Source: Arminella tubonensis
GTDB taxonomy: Bacteria > Pseudomonadota > Alphaproteobacteria > Rhizobiales > Rhizobiaceae
Reading direction: 5' to 3'
DNA length: 64,000 nucleotides
NCBI RefSeq assembly: GCF_003240585.1
Contig: NZ_PCDP01000001.1
Span: 434,001-498,000, forward strand
Under the pieces are notes generated by a model, which saw only the letters and a list, made by a program, of their open reading frames with translations, was not told where the DNA came from and made no database searches. The position numbers and the translations under genes are program-made. Below, one piece after another: positions 42,562 through 51,119 of the stretch (the stretch's first letter is position 1; each line of letters begins with the position of its first letter).

Positions 42562-43554
42562 TCAGAGAGCGCCGATATCCCGAAGCTTCTTCAGCACGGC
42601 TGCATCAGGTTCGCCGGTTTCGGGCAGGCGGTAGTGCTTCTGGAAATGCAGTATCGCCGTTCGGGTCGTCTCGCCGGCAACACCGTCAACGCTGACGTCA
42701 CTATAGGCGATGTTGCTGAGGCCCTTCTGGATCTGCATCACCATGTTCACGCTGTTAACGGCGGGGCTAGTGGCCGCGTTTGCCGCTGGGGCCTTCGGCG
42801 CATTCGAAGCAGTCCTGACATCCTTTTCCGAGCTTCGGATGGCGGCAGCGACCGGGTCGACCGCAGCGGCCTTCGAGGTCAGGTCCGCGGCCGGGCGTTC
42901 GATGGGGACGGCAGCGCTGCCTGAGGAATTGGTCTTGAGTGCGGCCAGCAGTTCCGGGCTCGGCTCTCCGGTCTGCTGCATGCCGACCGATTCCTGGAAG
43001 AACAGAATGGCCGAGGTGGTGCGCGGCCCGATGACGCCGTCGGCAGCGCCGTTGTAGAGGCCGCGGCGAACCAGTTCGCTCTGCACCTCGGCTACCAGCT
43101 TGACGGTCTGGGGAGAGGCCGGTGGCGGTGTCGCGGCATTTGCCACAGATGTCGAAGCCGATTTGGCTGCTGCCGCGTCCGGCCGTTCGATGCGAAACGT
43201 CGTGGTGTTGGAGGCGTCCTGCTGGTTTCGGAGCGAAGACTTGTGGCCGGCAAGCGCCGTCGACGCGGGATCGCGCGTGCGGAAGAAGGGCGACGGATGT
43301 ACGCCTGGCTGATACCAGAGCGCATTGGCGGCAACGAAGCTGAAGATCACGACAAAGGCCATGGCGCCGCCGGCAACCGACGGATTGCGGGCGATGACGG
43401 CCCCGAGCACGCCGGCACCCCGCAGGCCGACGTTGCCAAGCGCGCCGGCGCCACGCAAGCCGAGCGTTCCCACCGCGACCGCGCCTCGGGAGGCGAGGCC
43501 GACGTGACGGCGCTTTGCCTTTCCCTTAGGCGATTTTCGCTTCCGCGCGGCCAT
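42562..43554 (-). CDS. Membrane-anchored peptidoglycan-binding domain protein
   Basis: A 330-residue protein. A very basic start (MAARKRKSPKGKAKRRH) and a glycine-rich repeat (LGLRGAGALGNVGLRGAGVLG) precede a membrane helix (about 60-80). Two peptidoglycan-binding-type domains follow: about 150-210 (VQSELVRRGLYNGAADGVIGPRTTSAILFFQ) and 265-328 (IQKGLSNIAYSDVSVDGVAGETTRTAILHFQ). It overlaps the kinase gene by 29 bases, so it may carry envelope information to, or be controlled by, that kinase. Confidence 0.88.
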   Translation of the reverse strand: MAARKRKSPKGKAKRRHVGLASRGAVAVGTLGLRGAGALGNVGLRGAGVLGAVIARNPSVAGGAMAFVVIFSFVAANALWYQPGVHPSPFFRTRDPASTALAGHKSSLRNQQDASNTTTFRIERPDAAAAKSASTSVANAATPPPASPQTVKLVAEVQSELVRRGLYNGAADGVIGPRTTSAILFFQESVGMQQTGEPSPELLAALKTNSSGSAAVPIERPAADLTSKAAAVDPVAAAIRSSEKDVRTASNAPKAPAANAATSPAVNSVNMVMQIQKGLSNIAYSDVSVDGVAGETTRTAILHFQKHYRLPETGEPDAAVLKKLRDIGAL

Positions 43555-45070
43555 TCCCCTCTTCCTCTATTTTCCTCGTGACGTTCTCCACGACATGCCT
43601 CAGACGCGGTGGGAAATCCACCGTCTTGTGTTTATCGAGCTCAGCATCCCCAGTCATGGCCCCAGTCACGGCGCCTGTTCCGTCGAGCGGGACCAGGATG
43701 GTGATCGCAGTGCCTTCACCGGGGTTGCTCGTAATAGCGAAAGTTCCACCGTGCAGGGCGACGAGGCCCTTGACGAGCGAAAGGCCAAGCCCGGTTCCCT
43801 CATAGCGGCGAGTATATTCATTGTGGATCTGGACGAAAGGTTGGCCGAGCGATGCCAGCCTGTCTGCCGCGATGCCGATGCCGGTGTCGCTGACCGACAG
43901 CTTCAACATGCCTTCGGCCACCGCGGCGTCGACGCTGATGGCGCCGCCGGGATCGGTGAACTTGATGGCATTGCCGACGAGATTGATGAGGATCTGCTGA
44001 ATGGCACGCTGGTCGGCGACGACGTCGCCCAGGCCCCGCTGGACGCGGCTCGTCAGCGTCAGTCCCTTGTTCTTTGCCTGCAGCGCCAGCATTGCCTCGC
44101 AGGCCTTGACGGAGCCCGAGATGTCGAAAGGCTCGAGGATCAGTTCGTAGCGGCCGGCCTCGATCTTGCTCATGTCGAGCATGGTGTTGACGACCGACAG
44201 GAGATGGCCGCCGGACTGGCGGATCAGCCCGACATATTCGCGCTGGCGATCGTTTGCCAGCTGGCCGAAATATTCGCCGGCCAGGATGTCGGAGAAGCCG
44301 AGGATGGCGTTGAGCGGGGTGCGCAGTTCATGGCTGACGGCCGCGAGAAACCGCGACTTGGCGTCGTTGGCCGATTCGGCCTCGGCAGCCTTGCGGGCCG
44401 CTTCGTCACGCAGCTCCTGCTCGTGACCGATGTTGCGCGACTGGGTGACGACGTTGACAAACGCGCCATCGGCGTCGCGCCGGGCGGTCATATCCATGCG
44501 GATATGGGTAAACTGATCGCCATCATGGGCGACCGTCTGTCGGTCGAGCCTGAGATCGATCGACATGGTCTCCCGACCCTGGCGCAGCCCGTCCAGCGCC
44601 TGAAGGAACAGGATGCGATCGGAAACGTGTATCTGGTCCAGGAAGCCGCGCCCGTGCGGACGGCGCATCCAGGCGAGGAAGTCGCTGCGGTCGCGGCCGC
44701 CCGTGACGGTGACGTTGCCCTGCGGATCGAAGATGAGCACGAGACCGGCTGCGGCCTCCAGCATCAGTTCCTCGCGCGGCGAAGTGTCTTCCACGTTCTC
44801 GGGAAGAAGCTTCTGGCGCGACATGGCGATGCTGCCGACGGCGGAAAACAGAAAGGCGGCGCAGACGGTGGCAACGCCGGCCGGAAGCGCCACGGCGGGG
44901 CTGGTGATGAGGGAAAGTGCTGCAGGGACAACAAGCAGAGCAGCCGACGACAACAGCACGAGCCGGCGCAGAATTGCCAGCTCCTGCTCGCGGACCTGCC
45001 CGTTCCCGCTTGTCCGGGACAGCCAGCTTGCGCCCGCCCGGTCCACGAGGGCGATAGCCCTGCCAGTCAT
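43526..45070 (-). CDS. Membrane sensor histidine kinase with PAS-like domain
   Basis: A 514-residue kinase. Two membrane helices (about 35-55 and 62-83) are followed by a PAS-like domain (about 105-215), a coiled linker and the DHp helix with H247 (AAVSHELRTPLNAILGFS). The ATPase domain has NLVGNAIKFT, DTGIGI and GTGLGLSLVKG. The ATG at 45070 gives the expected N terminus. The type resembles PdhS/DivL-class kinases of alphaproteobacteria, but the identity is not certain. It has no cognate regulator gene beside it. It is co-transcribed with the peptidoglycan-binding protein gene. Confidence 0.9.
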   Translation of the reverse strand: MTGRAIALVDRAGASWLSRTSGNGQVREQELAILRRLVLLSSAALLVVPAALSLITSPAVALPAGVATVCAAFLFSAVGSIAMSRQKLLPENVEDTSPREELMLEAAAGLVLIFDPQGNVTVTGGRDRSDFLAWMRRPHGRGFLDQIHVSDRILFLQALDGLRQGRETMSIDLRLDRQTVAHDGDQFTHIRMDMTARRDADGAFVNVVTQSRNIGHEQELRDEAARKAAEAESANDAKSRFLAAVSHELRTPLNAILGFSDILAGEYFGQLANDRQREYVGLIRQSGGHLLSVVNTMLDMSKIEAGRYELILEPFDISGSVKACEAMLALQAKNKGLTLTSRVQRGLGDVVADQRAIQQILINLVGNAIKFTDPGGAISVDAAVAEGMLKLSVSDTGIGIAADRLASLGQPFVQIHNEYTRRYEGTGLGLSLVKGLVALHGGTFAITSNPGEGTAITILVPLDGTGAVTGAMTGDAELDKHKTVDFPPRLRHVVENVTRKIEEEGNGRAEAKIA

Positions 45071-45541
45071 TTTACTCAATACGCGCACACCAAAGCCCAC
45101 CAAACCGGTACTACAACCGTACCGCACAATAGGCTTTGGCGACTTAAGGAAAGGATAAAGCAAAGGTGGCGGCCGAGGCCGAAAAACCCCGAAAATCCCG
45201 TTTTGGCGCAGACGGAGGCAGCTTTGGCTTTTGTGGTTAATGGGGGGTAAGCGATGGATTTCGCTCATATTTCGGTGCTATGTTAACCTTTGCTTGTGCA
45301 CCCGGGCGGCCAAGCCTTGGCATTTCAGGCAGATCGGCCGGGACATGCTTAACGGCAATCGCTACAATTTGAGCGAAATGCCGATAAAATCCGGATCATT
45401 CGAATTTGAACTAAATTTGCCAAAAATGCCGTGGAGTTTCGAAAAGCGATATTTGCATCTGCCGTCTAGGGTTCGATCAACGCCGGACAACCCGGCACTG
45501 ATCGGCGACAAGACCGAACGACAGACAGGATGGGCAAGACG
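45071..45541. other. Divergent intergenic region
   Basis: About 470 bases between the divergently transcribed kinase and DUF5330 genes, presumably with both promoters. An AT-rich section lies at 45350-45470. No gene is supported on either strand. Confidence 0.4.
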
Positions 45542-46048
45542 ATGTGGTTTCTGATCAAGACGGCCTTCTGGTTCTCGCTGGTGCTGGTGCTTCTGCCAGT
45601 CTTCAGTTCGCAGAGCACGTCGCGCCTTCAGGGCGAACCGAAAGTCCAGGTTTCCGATGCCTTCGGGGCGGCGACCGGCGCCTTCCAGTATGTCAGCGCG
45701 CTCTGCAGCGAAAAGCCCGACGTCTGCGTCAAGGGCGGCGAGACCTTCACCGCACTCGGCTACAGGGCCCGTGAAGGCGCCCTCGTCGCCTATCAGTTCC
45801 TCGACAGCCAGTTCAGCGGCAACAAGGCTGACGACAAGGGTGCCATTCCGGCCGACACCATCAAGAATGCCGACGCTGCGATCGGCAAAGCCGGCCAGGC
45901 CGCCTTGAGCAAAATCGTGGCGGCGGCTGCCATGCAGCCGATGCCGGCAAAGCCCGCCGCCGACAATGATGCTGCCGATGCAGTGGTCACCGGCACGGTT
46001 GCGACCCACGGCTTCATCCCGGTGCCGCAACGCAAGCCCGCCATCTGA
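45542..46048 (+). CDS. DUF5330 domain protein
   Basis: A 168-residue protein with an N-terminal membrane helix (about 3-22) and a helical region (VSDAFGAATGAFQYVSALCSEKPDVCVKGGETFTALGYRAREGA) with two cysteines likely to pair in the periplasm, followed by an alanine-rich disordered tail. It fits the alphaproteobacterial DUF5330 family. The ATG at 45542 is preferred to that at 45530 on ribosome-site spacing. A clean terminator lies at 46183. Confidence 0.8.
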   Translation: MWFLIKTAFWFSLVLVLLPVFSSQSTSRLQGEPKVQVSDAFGAATGAFQYVSALCSEKPDVCVKGGETFTALGYRAREGALVAYQFLDSQFSGNKADDKGAIPADTIKNADAAIGKAGQAALSKIVAAAAMQPMPAKPAADNDAADAVVTGTVATHGFIPVPQRKPAI

Positions 46049-46182
46049 AACGCTTTCAATCCATTCCGTGAAGTGCCGATATCTTCGGCACCTCCGATGC
46101 CTGCCCGGAGCGCTCCTGCAACTTCGCCCGACCGCTCCGGTATGTGACGTGCCTGCCCTGTAAAATTTCCAGCATCTGCTGC

Positions 46183-46219
46183 GCCGTGAGGAAGCCCATC
46201 CCTCACGGCGTTCTTTTTT
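46183..46219 (+). terminator. Intrinsic terminator after the DUF5330 gene
   Basis: A perfect nine-base-pair stem GCCGTGAGG/CCTCACGGC (46183-46191 and 46201-46209, nine-base loop) is followed by GTTCTTTTTT. It reads in the plus direction, 135 bases after the DUF5330 stop. Confidence 0.85.
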
Positions 46220-46228
46220 GTGCCGGGT

Positions 46229-46756
46229 TCAAGCTGCGAGAGCCATTGCCTGGGGTTCCCACCCGCCGGCATTTCGGGCAAAGACCATCGTATCGGCGCG
46301 CGGAGCGTCCGTTTCAGCCAATCCACGTACGGTCGTCAGCCAATGACTAAGCACGGCATTACCCTCGGGCTGGGCCACAGGGGACGCAAGGAAGAGCGCG
46401 CGGATCGCGATATCAGCCGTTCCCGGCAGGCGAACCTTGCCTTTTTCCCACCGGGCGACCGTCTGGTCTTCCACGCGCAACAACCTCGCGAGTTCGAGCT
46501 GGGTCAGGTCCATCAGGCCGCGGAGGAAACGCAATTCTTTTGGCGCGAAAAATTTCTGGTGGGTGACCAGATCGAGGCCGATGGACTTCCAGAGATCGTC
46601 GATCTTTTCCACGCTGACGTAATCTTCGTCATCCATTCGCTCGATGACAAAGCCGTTGAGGAGGAAGACGTTATCCAGCCCGCATTCCGTATAATGATAG
46701 GGCTTCCGGCTATGCTCGCCCATGACACCGCGATCCGCGATGATGCTCTGTCCCAT
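46229..46756 (-). CDS. HTH antitoxin paired with a DUF4258 toxin
   Basis: A 175-residue protein. An N-terminal domain (YHYTECGLDNVFLLNGF) resembles the short metal- or partner-binding part of YgiT/MqsA-like antitoxins. An XRE-type HTH follows at about 90-140 (LRFLRGLMDLTQLELARLLRVEDQTVARWEKGKVRLPG). The ATG shares one base with the toxin stop (TGATG). It should repress its operon through the 18-base inverted repeat at 47115-47155. Confidence 0.82.
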   Translation of the reverse strand: MGQSIIADRGVMGEHSRKPYHYTECGLDNVFLLNGFVIERMDDEDYVSVEKIDDLWKSIGLDLVTHQKFFAPKELRFLRGLMDLTQLELARLLRVEDQTVARWEKGKVRLPGTADIAIRALFLASPVAQPEGNAVLSHWLTTVRGLAETDAPRADTMVFARNAGGWEPQAMALAA

Positions 46757-47079
46757 CAGTCTTCCCACTCCACCGTCTTGACGAAGAGGCCGCTTGAGTC
46801 GATCACAATCGTCACGACACCGACCTCCCTGCTGCCCTTGATCTGCTTGGCCATTTTGACCTTCCATTCGCCCGCATTCCTGCCGGCTTCGATTTCACCT
46901 TTGATATAGCCCGATCGCAAAACCTCGAACATCATCCGGTCTGTGATGCCACGCCAATCCATGCGGCTTTCGGCATGCGTACTATAGCTTCCAGTTCGCC
47001 AGCGGACATTTCGGGAATCCTGCGCGAGCGATCGGATGATCTTCTCCAGATCGGAAATTCGAGGCTTCGCAGGGTTCAA
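46756..47079 (-). CDS. DUF4258-type toxin
   Basis: A 107-residue protein with the DUF4258 pattern: YSTHAESRMDWRGITDRMMFEVLRSGYIKGEI (the family's H...R...I.....V...G motif), then GEWKVKMAKQI and VVTIVIDSSGLFVKTVEW. Members are toxins of the RelE/YgiU type or related. Only a TTG (47079) is available as start in this frame; an ATG further up is out of frame. The first gene of a two-gene operon with a strong promoter 39 bases upstream. Confidence 0.8.
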   Translation of the reverse strand: MNPAKPRISDLEKIIRSLAQDSRNVRWRTGSYSTHAESRMDWRGITDRMMFEVLRSGYIKGEIEAGRNAGEWKVKMAKQIKGSREVGVVTIVIDSSGLFVKTVEWED

Positions 47080-47114
47080 AATGAGGACCGATTTAAAATT
47101 GCATGAATATTCGA

Positions 47115-47155
47115 CCTATCATATTGATAGGCATATTGCCTGTCAATATGATAGG
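47115..47155 (-). promoter_or_regulatory. Near-consensus promoter buried in an 18-base inverted repeat
   Basis: 47115-47132 (CCTATCATATTGATAGGC) and 47138-47155 are inverted copies matching at 17 of 18 positions, five bases apart. On the minus strand a TTGACA box (47146-47141) and a TATGAT box (47123-47118) with a 17-base spacer lie entirely within it. A repressor bound here would block RNA polymerase completely, as expected for autoregulation of the DUF4258/HTH pair. Confidence 0.8.
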
Positions 47156-47291
47156 TCTCCTATTCATTGCTCGACAGGGCCCCACTCCGAGAATGATCCA
47201 AACTGCAACTGCGCAAATATCGATCGCGACGCGGTTCAAATTTCGCCGGCTTTAGCCTATATGCTGAGCCAAGAGATATTGGACCGGTGTC

Positions 47292-47714
47292 ATGAACAGC
47301 CTCGAACACATCATTGACGACTTCGCCTTCCTGGACGACTGGGATGATCGCTATCGTTATGTGATCGAGCTCGGCAAGGCGCTGCCGGATCTGGCCGAGG
47401 ACAAGAAGACGCTCGGGAACAAGGTGATGGGCTGCGCCAGCCAGGTCTGGCTTGTCACACACACATCAGGCGATCCGGCCGATCCCCTGATGACTTTCGA
47501 AGGCGACAGCGACGCGCATATCGTCCGCGGCCTCGTCGCCATCGTGCTTGCCACCTATTCCGGCAAAAGAGCTTCCGAGATCGCCAATCTCGACGCCCTG
47601 GACGTCTTCAACAAGATCGGCCTCGTCGAGCACCTCTCCGCCCAGCGCGCCAACGGTCTGCGTTCGATGATCAAGCGGATCCGCGAAGAGGCACGGGTGC
47701 GGGTTGCCGCCTGA
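47292..47714 (+). CDS. sufE: SufE-family sulfur acceptor
   Basis: A 140-residue protein that accepts sulfur from the cysteine desulfurase SufS for Fe-S cluster assembly. Motifs: DDFAFLDDWDDRYRYVIELGKALP, then NKVMGCASQVWLV with the active cysteine, and GDSDAHIVRGLVAIVLATYSGK. Length fits. It is a single gene, next to a DUF4258/HTH pair and not to other suf genes. Confidence 0.93.
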   Translation: MNSLEHIIDDFAFLDDWDDRYRYVIELGKALPDLAEDKKTLGNKVMGCASQVWLVTHTSGDPADPLMTFEGDSDAHIVRGLVAIVLATYSGKRASEIANLDALDVFNKIGLVEHLSAQRANGLRSMIKRIREEARVRVAA

Positions 47715-47755
47715 AGGATCGCTCCTAGCAGGCGCCAACCCGCCCGGCAGGTGCG

Positions 47756-48205
47756 TCAGGGCGTCTTGGAAGCGAGCGCGACCTCGCCCGTCTCGATCAG
47801 CGACTTGAGGTTGGAGAGGATGCGCGGCCAGCCTCCAGATACGGCGCCGATCAATTTCGATCCCTCCTGCTCCATCGAGTGCGTAACGGTGAGCTTTGTG
47901 GCTCCGCCCTCCGGCTCGATCTCGAAAACGCACTGCGAATAGCCTTCCGCCTTCAGCTCCGGCTTCCACTCGTTCTGCCATTTGAGAACGAGGCGTTTCG
48001 GCGGCTCCATCTCGAGGATCTCACCCGCGTCGGTCACTCGCCCGTCGGCATGGATCATTGCCCATGACGAGCCGACCTTCCAATCGGTGCCGAAGTGGGC
48101 GCCGAAACAGTATTTCTTCATAAACTCCGGGCTCGTCAGCGCCGACCAGAGGTCCTTCGGCGAGGTGCGGATGAAGGTGACGTAGACGAAAGTACTTCCA
48201 GCCAT
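47756..48205 (-). CDS. SRPBCC (AHSA1-like) family protein
   Basis: A 149-residue START/Bet v1-fold protein with VYVTFIRTSPKDLWSALTSPEFMKKYCFG and the C-terminal VTHSMEQEGSKLIGAVSGGWPRILSNLKSLIETG, typical of the AHSA1 type that lies beside ArsR regulators. It binds a hydrophobic ligand or acts as a chaperone-like protein; the ligand is unknown. It is 96 bases downstream of the ArsR gene and probably in its operon. Confidence 0.9.
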   Translation of the reverse strand: MAGSTFVYVTFIRTSPKDLWSALTSPEFMKKYCFGAHFGTDWKVGSSWAMIHADGRVTDAGEILEMEPPKRLVLKWQNEWKPELKAEGYSQCVFEIEPEGGATKLTVTHSMEQEGSKLIGAVSGGWPRILSNLKSLIETGEVALASKTP

Positions 48206-48301
48206 GATTCACTCCCTTTAAAAGCCGCCTCCGATCGCTTCTTGTCGATAGGAAGCGTGCGTCCCGACGGGACGCGTTTCGATATCCTGCGGTCGTAATA
48301 C

Positions 48302-48640
48302 CTATTCGCTGTCGTTGTCCCTGCCCCCGGCCTCCAGCTCCTTCTTGAGGCCGGCCAGGGCGCTGAGACGCGTGCGTTCGAACTTGCCGATCCAGCGCTC
48401 GGCGATCTCGTTGATCGGCACCGCGTTGATGAAATGCAGCTTCTCCCGGCCCTGGCGCTTCCACGACACGAGATTGGCGTCCGTCAGGATCGCCAGATGC
48501 TTTGCCACCGCCTGTCGCGTCATATCGAGGCCGTGACACAGTTCCCCGAGCGTCTGGCCGCTCTTCTCATGGAGCCGGTCCAGCAAAAGCCGGCGGCTCC
48601 CGTCCGCCAAGGCTCGAAAAACGGCATCGTCATCATTCAT
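48302..48640 (-). CDS. ArsR-family transcriptional regulator
   Basis: A 112-residue winged helix repressor: DDDAVFRALADGSRRLLLDRLHEKSGQTLGELCHGLDMTRQAVAKHLAILTDANLVSWKRQGREKLHFIN. No metal-binding cysteine pair (CxC) is seen in the recognition helix, so it probably senses something other than arsenic. The ATG at 48640 is preferred although its ribosome site is weak. Two operator-like palindromes and a promoter lie immediately upstream. Confidence 0.88.
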   Translation of the reverse strand: MNDDDAVFRALADGSRRLLLDRLHEKSGQTLGELCHGLDMTRQAVAKHLAILTDANLVSWKRQGREKLHFINAVPINEIAERWIGKFERTRLSALAGLKKELEAGGRDNDSE

Positions 48641-48648
48641 TTTATTAC

Positions 48649-48707
48649 GGAACCATCTGGTTGCCTTTTGTAGCAGCTTTATAGGCAACCATTTGGTTCC
48701 CTGTCAA
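48649..48707 (-). promoter_or_regulatory. arsR-SRPBCC promoter with two operators
   Basis: On the minus strand TTGACA (48707-48702) and TATAAA (48683-48678) are spaced by 18 bases. GGAACCATCTGGTTGCC (48649-48665) and GGCAACCATTTGGTTCC (48684-48700) are palindromic AACCAnnTGGTT sites and are inverted copies of each other. One fills the promoter spacer, the other lies between the transcription start and the ATG. They are the likely ArsR binding sites. Confidence 0.75.
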
Positions 48708-48737
48708 GTCACAAGTTCGCCGGATGCGGAGCTAGGG

Positions 48738-49550
48738 TCAGGTGAACTCCGGCCGATAGCCGTCGGCGCCCCAATGCTGCGTGGACACGTGGGCAGCCTT
48801 GCGGGGTGGAGAATAATGGCGGGCGAGCGACAACAGGGCGGTGCGCAGCATGAGCTTGGCAGAGCGGGCGGGCCACTGGCGCTCGCGCTCCACCATCTCC
48901 AGGCCCTTCATGAAGCAGCACACGTCTAGCGCCACGCCTGAGAGCTCCGGACCCATCGCCTCGATGGCGCGATTGACGGCAAGGCGTGCGGCGACCGCGC
49001 TGTCGGTCATATCGGCCATCCCGCCGCGCCCGCCCTTGCTGCCACTGGAAAGATGCGGCTCCCAGGAAGCGGTGACGCGGGGCTGCAGCTGGCCACGATT
49101 GAAATCGGCGGCGAGACGATCGCCGGCGGCAACGGCATCGACCGGGAGAAAGGGGCTGCCGTCCCTGTCCTTCAGGCGCGACAGCGGACCGAGCGGCGAT
49201 TCGGACTGGTTGAGGCGGACCGCGTGCCGCACACCCGCGATCTCCGCGGTGCCGGAGACGATATCGGCGTGCTGGGCCAGAAACGTCTCTTCGGCTTCGG
49301 CGGCGACGCGCCGAAGAAAGGAGCGGGCAGCCGACCCAAGCGACAGCCGAGCCCGATCCCGGACAACGAGACCGGCGGAAACGGCACGCTCGATGGTCCG
49401 CAGCGTCGATATCAGGACCGAGCCATCAGTTGTCTCGACGTCGGCGTTGACGCCATCGTCGCGGGCGGTCATCACCGCCTCGCCGCGCCCGAGCAGCCGC
49501 AGCAACCGGACAAGAGCCTTCTTTTCACCTGCCGAGACGATATCATTCAT
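48738..49550 (-). CDS. DUF6456 domain protein
   Basis: A 270-residue protein. The N-terminal part (KKALVRLLRLLGRGEAVMTARDD) looks helical and HTH-like. The middle segment VRHAVRLNQSESPLGPLSRLKDRDGSPFL and the C-terminal LDVCCFMKGLEMVERERQWPARSAKLMLRTALLSLARHY fit the DUF6456 family of rhizobia. It overlaps the DnaA-domain-like gene upstream by eight bases, so the two are coupled. The pair may act on DNA; function is unknown. Confidence 0.8.
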   Translation of the reverse strand: MNDIVSAGEKKALVRLLRLLGRGEAVMTARDDGVNADVETTDGSVLISTLRTIERAVSAGLVVRDRARLSLGSAARSFLRRVAAEAEETFLAQHADIVSGTAEIAGVRHAVRLNQSESPLGPLSRLKDRDGSPFLPVDAVAAGDRLAADFNRGQLQPRVTASWEPHLSSGSKGGRGGMADMTDSAVAARLAVNRAIEAMGPELSGVALDVCCFMKGLEMVERERQWPARSAKLMLRTALLSLARHYSPPRKAAHVSTQHWGADGYRPEFT

Positions 49551-49986
49551 GACCTGGTATCCCCGAAGCTGAAAAGGCTGACGTGACGATGCGCTCGACC
49601 GCGCCGACGAAATCGTCGAAGGCCGGGTCGTCGCGCCGGTCCTCGACCACGTGGCACGCATGTCCGACCGTGGTTCTGTCGCGCCCGAAGGCGAGGCCGA
49701 TCTCGTGCAGGGGGATCCGCAGCGCGACATGGCAGATGTACATGGCAATCTGCCTGACATGGCAGAGCGTCCGGCGACGATCGCGGCGAAGCTGTACGCG
49801 GGACCCGACCACGCCGAATATCTCTGATGTCATCTGGCCGACGATGCGGCAGACGGTGCGTAGCGGCAGCGATGACGGCTGTAGTCCAACCGCACCGCTT
49901 TGCTCCGCGGCTGTCTCTGGCGATAAAGGACGAGAGGGCAAGCCGGCAAAGCCGACGTCTGCAAAAGGATTTTTGTCGCAAGGCAT
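49543..49986 (-). CDS. DnaA domain IV-like helix-turn-helix protein
   Basis: A 147-residue protein. After a disordered start, the C-terminal half (RQIAMYICHVALRIPLHEIGLAFGRDRTTVGHACHVVEDRR) matches the DnaA C-terminal DNA-binding domain, with the diagnostic GRDHTTV-like GRDRTTV. Such stand-alone domains could bind DnaA boxes or related sites. The start follows AGGAG by seven bases. It is co-transcribed with the DUF6456 gene. Confidence 0.88.
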   Translation of the reverse strand: MPCDKNPFADVGFAGLPSRPLSPETAAEQSGAVGLQPSSLPLRTVCRIVGQMTSEIFGVVGSRVQLRRDRRRTLCHVRQIAMYICHVALRIPLHEIGLAFGRDRTTVGHACHVVEDRRDDPAFDDFVGAVERIVTSAFSASGIPGHE

Positions 49987-50166
49987 ATGATCGCTCCTAT
50001 ATAATAGGAATTAATTCATACACCCTAGAGCAAGCATGGGGACGAATGGAATATCTAGTCCGCAATCTGACGTTGTTTTCGCTTCCTTAATTGGCCTTCC
50101 ATTTGATTTTTATGGGATTATTTTCCTCTTCTGGTTAACGTCCGAGTTGCGAAATGCCGTAGGCAA

Positions 50167-50196
50167 CAAAAAAACCGGGCGCTATGGCCCGGCTTT
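50167..50196 (-). terminator. Intrinsic terminator of mucR
   Basis: CCGGGC (50175-50180) pairs with GCCCGG (50187-50192). On the minus strand the stem is followed by a run of T residues (complement of the A-run 50168-50174). It lies 28 bases after the mucR stop. Confidence 0.85.
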
Positions 50197-50219
50197 CTAT
50201 CACGAAGTCGATGGAGCAA

Positions 50220-50648
50220 TTACTTGCCGCGCTTGCGACGTTGACCCAGACCCATTTCCTTGGCGAGACGCGAACGCGCTTCCGCGTAGGCCGGCGCGAC
50301 CATTGGGTAGTCGGCTGGCAGGTCCCACTTTTCGCGGTATTCTTCAGGCGAAAGCGTGTGGTGTGTCATAAGATGGCGCTTCAAGGATTTGAAGCTGCCG
50401 CCGCATTCCAGGCAGGTGATCTGGTCGTCCTGAACGGACTTGCGAACAGAAACCGCAGGTTTCTGCTTCTCGACCACGGTGACGGCCGGGGTCGGCGTCG
50501 ACGTGTTGCTCAATGCCGAATGGACATCTGAAATCAAATTCGCGAGGTCGCTGACCGGAACAACATGATTGCTCACATAGGCGGCAACGATGTCAGCCGT
50601 GAGTTCAACCAGTAAATCCGACCCGCTGCCAAGAGCCATGTCTGTCAT
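50220..50648 (-). CDS. mucR: MucR/Ros-family zinc-finger regulator
   Basis: A 142-residue repressor of the Ros/MucR family, which controls exopolysaccharide, motility and virulence or symbiosis genes in rhizobia and relatives. The zinc-finger motif is [21 protein letters not shown] (C-x2-C...H-x4-H), followed by [27 protein letters not shown], the family's DNA-binding extension. The N-terminal helical domain mediates oligomers. The ATG at 50648 follows AGGAG and gives the usual 140-residue size. Confidence 0.95.
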   Translation of the reverse strand: MTDMALGSGSDLLVELTADIVAAYVSNHVVPVSDLANLISDVHSALSNTSTPTPAVTVVEKQKPAVSVRKSVQDDQITCLECGGSFKSLKRHLMTHHTLSPEEYREKWDLPADYPMVAPAYAEARSRLAKEMGLGQRRKRGK

Positions 50649-51119
50649 TGTGTTCTCCTGTTCATAGGCTTGCCTAGACAGCCCGCCTTTCAAACGGTCT
50701 GCCTATATTCGTCGCAGTTGTCGGTATAAGAGGGAGGCGTTCACCGCCATGTTGTGTACAACACGAAGTCCACCCCTAGACTTCGAGCGGCGAAACCTGC
50801 TCTTGTACCGTTTGATGGGCGAATCAGCAGAAGCGGCCATTTTGGACGCCATCTGACAACCTTAAGAAAGTTTGCTCTGCTTTTGCTTGAAGAAAAACCA
50901 AAGCATCGCGCGCTTAAAATTCGGTTGAGACTAACTCAAACATCAAAACACTACTTGAATCTGGATTATCATTCTTTCGGAGAAAGTCCAGTTATTATTT
51001 CTGCCATTTCTTGGCAAAACCCCCACATATTCAGGGAAAGTAATTAAGTTTCAAATTTTGTATTCATTTTGCAAGCAACATTGACACGAGCTGAATACTC
51101 GTTTCTATCGCGCGCACCG
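50649..51119. promoter_or_regulatory. Upstream region of mucR and downstream region of mnhG
   Basis: About 470 bases. The first 120 contain the mucR leader with a GTTGTGTACAAC palindrome-like site near 50752. From 50860 to 51080 the sequence is AT-rich with no coding character; a 97-codon frame on the plus strand has no ribosome site. MucR commonly binds AT-rich regions and represses itself, so this could be such a region (inference). Confidence 0.45.

Noticed and set aside
43595..45250. 551-codon open frame on the plus strand
   Set aside because: It is antisense to the histidine kinase, whose motifs are complete on the minus strand.
50754..51047. 97-codon plus-strand frame between mucR and mnhG
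   Set aside because: AT-rich region, no ribosome site, no recognisable domain.
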